Of a DNA stretch of 64,000 nucleotides, positions 62,475-64,000 are shown piece after piece; within the stretch, counting starts at the first letter, position 1, and each line of letters starts with the position of its first letter. The position numbers were made by a program, and so were the translations under genes. The DNA lies in contig NZ_CP130565.1 in NCBI RefSeq assembly GCF_030534335.1, positions 1,943,501-2,007,500 on the forward strand. Direction: 5' to 3'. This DNA is from Marivirga harenae (GTDB lineage Bacteria > Bacteroidota > Bacteroidia > Cytophagales > Cyclobacteriaceae). The notes beneath the pieces are model-generated. The model was not told where the DNA came from. It did no database searches and worked only from the letters and a program-made list of their open reading frames with translations.

Positions 62475-63185
62475 ATGAGAAATTTAAGTGGAATTTTAGG
62501 AATTGTTTTAGTGATGATTGTGAATGCACACATTACCAAAGCACAGGAAGTCGATAGTTTAATGTATAAAGCCTATCTAATGAATAGTGAGAGTTTATGG
62601 GAGGCTGCTCTTGATCAGTACAATGAGGAATGGTCTATAGAGAAAGGCATTGCTTATTACGGAATTCTGAATAATACTATGGTCACCAAAAATGAAAAGA
62701 AGTTTGATCAGTTTGTAGATCCAGCATTAGATTATCTAGAGGCCTTAGAAGAAAAGGGTATTTATAGGGCAGAGGCCATGGCGCTGCGCTCGTCAATTTA
62801 TGGATTTATTATGGCCTACTCCCCTTGGAAAGGCATGTACTATGGTCCAAAAAGTTCAGGAGCTATTGAAAGTGCATTGAAGGCCAATGCTGATTCACCT
62901 ATTGTTCATATGATTTCGGGATCTTCATTATTTTATACACCTGAAACCTTTGGTGGAGATAAGGAAGCCGCAATCGTATCATTTAAGAAGGCAGTGGAGC
63001 TGTTCGAAAAGCATAATTACAAAGGATGGCTGTATATTAATACACTTGCAAATTTAGGACAAGCTTACCAAGAGGTCGGCCAGCATAGCAAGGCTATTGC
63101 CACATATCAGAAGGCTTTGGCTGTAGAACCTGAGTTCAGATGGGTTTCTTCCCAGCTTTTACCTAAGGCTCAAGCGAGCAAATAG
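62475..63185 (+). CDS. Secreted TPR protein
   Basis: A 236-residue protein with a signal peptide (1-23, HITKAQ) and TPR-like helical hairpins, clear at the C-terminus (YINTLANLGQAYQEVGQHSKAIATYQKALAVEP, about residues 194-226). The middle has GDKEAAIVSFKKAVELF. It may be a periplasmic scaffold for the downstream TonB receptor. Its start overlaps the region of the second operator. Confidence 0.75.
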   Translation: MRNLSGILGIVLVMIVNAHITKAQEVDSLMYKAYLMNSESLWEAALDQYNEEWSIEKGIAYYGILNNTMVTKNEKKFDQFVDPALDYLEALEEKGIYRAEAMALRSSIYGFIMAYSPWKGMYYGPKSSGAIESALKANADSPIVHMISGSSLFYTPETFGGDKEAAIVSFKKAVELFEKHNYKGWLYINTLANLGQAYQEVGQHSKAIATYQKALAVEPEFRWVSSQLLPKAQASK

Positions 63186-63227
63186 GTAAGGAACTATTCT
63201 ATTTGTATTATTTAAAGCTTATCCGTA

Positions 63228-64000
63228 ATGAAGAATTTGCTGTATTCAATTTGCTTATTTTTTTTCTTTTCAAGTGCTTCTGCACAAATTAGAATATCAG
63301 GTAAGATAGAAGCAGATGGTGAGTCACTTCCTGGAGCACATATTTGGAAAAAGACTAATTACACCATCAATGATGTAGCAGATATTAATGGTTTTTTCAA
63401 TCTGATAGGCCTCGAGGACGGGGATACTATAGTCTGTAGCTTTATTGGATATAAGGAAAAGTGGTTCGTTGTGAAAAAATCAGATGATAGCCTACTGATC
63501 AATATGGAGCAGTATTCTCAACAATTGCAAAGTGTTGAGGTAAGAGCCAGTGTATTAGGAGCGGAAAATTTCGCTTTTGAAAAACTTAATCCTATTGATA
63601 TATATATAAATCCAAATTCTAAAGCGGACGCTTTAGTAGCTATAAACACACAAATGTCGTCAACCATCAAAGACGAAAATGCAGCAGTTGCTTTTAGAGG
63701 TGCATCTCCGCAGCAAACTGGGTATTTTTTGAATGGTGTTCCTGTAAAGAATCCTGTGAAATATGCACAACTAACGAATACCGGGACCCTAAGTATTTTC
63801 AATACTGATTTTCTAAAAAGTGCTACCGTTTTTCCTGGAAACCCACCTGTGGAGTACGGACAAGCGACTTCAGGTACTGTAGTTTTGGAACTAGCTGATC
63901 GCTTTCCTGAATATTGGCAACATACAGCTAGTCTTTCAATGGCCAACCTTGGGTACTCTAGTCGAGGAGCAATTGGTGAGCAATCTTTTTTAGGTGTTTT
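63228..64000 (+). CDS. TonB-dependent receptor, N-terminal part (cut by the window end)
   Basis: The frame runs from ATG 63228 to the window end (257 codons). It has a signal peptide (1-20, SSASAQ), a carboxypeptidase-regulatory-like domain (about 22-100, ISGKIEADGESLPGAHIW), then a plug-like region with AVAFRGASPQQTGYFLNGVP (about 146-165) and FPGNPPVEYGQATSGTVVLE. It starts 43 bp after the TPR gene and is probably in the same regulated unit. The barrel lies outside the window. Confidence 0.85.
   Translation, partial: MKNLLYSICLFFFFSSASAQIRISGKIEADGESLPGAHIWKKTNYTINDVADINGFFNLIGLEDGDTIVCSFIGYKEKWFVVKKSDDSLLINMEQYSQQLQSVEVRASVLGAENFAFEKLNPIDIYINPNSKADALVAINTQMSSTIKDENAAVAFRGASPQQTGYFLNGVPVKNPVKYAQLTNTGTLSIFNTDFLKSATVFPGNPPVEYGQATSGTVVLELADRFPEYWQHTASLSMANLGYSSRGAIGEQSFLGV

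Overview
The window is a stretch of AT-rich chromosome from a member of the Bacteroidota, most likely a marine Cytophagales bacterium (Marivirga-like). The evidence is a SusC/SusD pair, TonB-linked receptors with carboxypeptidase-like N-terminal domains, a type IX secretion sorting domain, a histone-H1-like small protein, an NrtR/AraR-type Nudix regulator, and promoters of the Bacteroidota form TTG-N19/20-TAnnTTTG with few strong Shine-Dalgarno sequences. No rRNA, tRNA, CRISPR array, phage or transposase gene was seen. Most of the window is core metabolism, with one clear accessory module.

Layout. 1-9300: a histone-like gene, an alpha-oxoamine-synthase enzyme, biotin carboxylase, DUF1015, Maf, a CPBP membrane protein, a hairpin-rich repeat cluster (6386-6780), thiL, a tiny lipoprotein, methylmalonyl-CoA epimerase and an IscA-type protein. 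9450-21000: the accessory module. 21000-27900: murI, a TPR histidine kinase, a PurF-type enzyme and a sugar transporter. 28000-29030: an isoaspartyl peptidase that belongs functionally to the accessory module. 29100-44500: TetR plus ABC1 kinase, S9 peptidase, prohibitin-like protein, Mpo1-like protein, sodium symporter, hydrolase-OsmC fusion, TerB-like protein, thioesterase, flavin reductase and asparagine synthase. 44489-48181: a Nudix-type regulator divergent from a sugar-phosphorylation operon (phosphofructokinase, BadF-type kinase, ROK glucokinase). 49141-51216: a 2-oxoglutarate oxygenase and a second alpha-oxoamine synthase. 51500-64000: TonB receptor, DegP, S1/P1-like enzyme, rpsT, radC, a PAS protein with only a DHp domain, a second thioesterase, and a probably self-regulated envelope operon ending in a TonB receptor cut by the window edge.

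Main discovery. I propose that 9577-20971 plus 28107-29030 form a utilization system for cyanophycin (multi-L-arginyl-poly-L-aspartate) or a related beta-aspartyl polymer, built like a polysaccharide utilization locus but without any carbohydrate enzyme. It holds a T9SS-secreted cyanophycinase-family protein, a SusC/SusD pair, two PKD plus YWTD-propeller lipoproteins, a second cyanophycinase as a lipoprotein, a translationally coupled YfcC-family permease, and a plant-type isoaspartyl peptidase able in principle to cleave beta-Asp-Arg. A conserved 32-bp cis-element lies upstream of the secreted enzyme, the SusC gene and the distant isoaspartyl peptidase. This ties them into one predicted regulon although unrelated genes lie between them.

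A second regulatory circuit is visible at 60938-62475. The palindrome GTTTATAAAATAAAC sits between the -33 and -7 boxes of an operon that encodes a small winged-helix regulator, and recurs with one change before the next gene. All functional calls come from reading motifs by eye; no database search was run.
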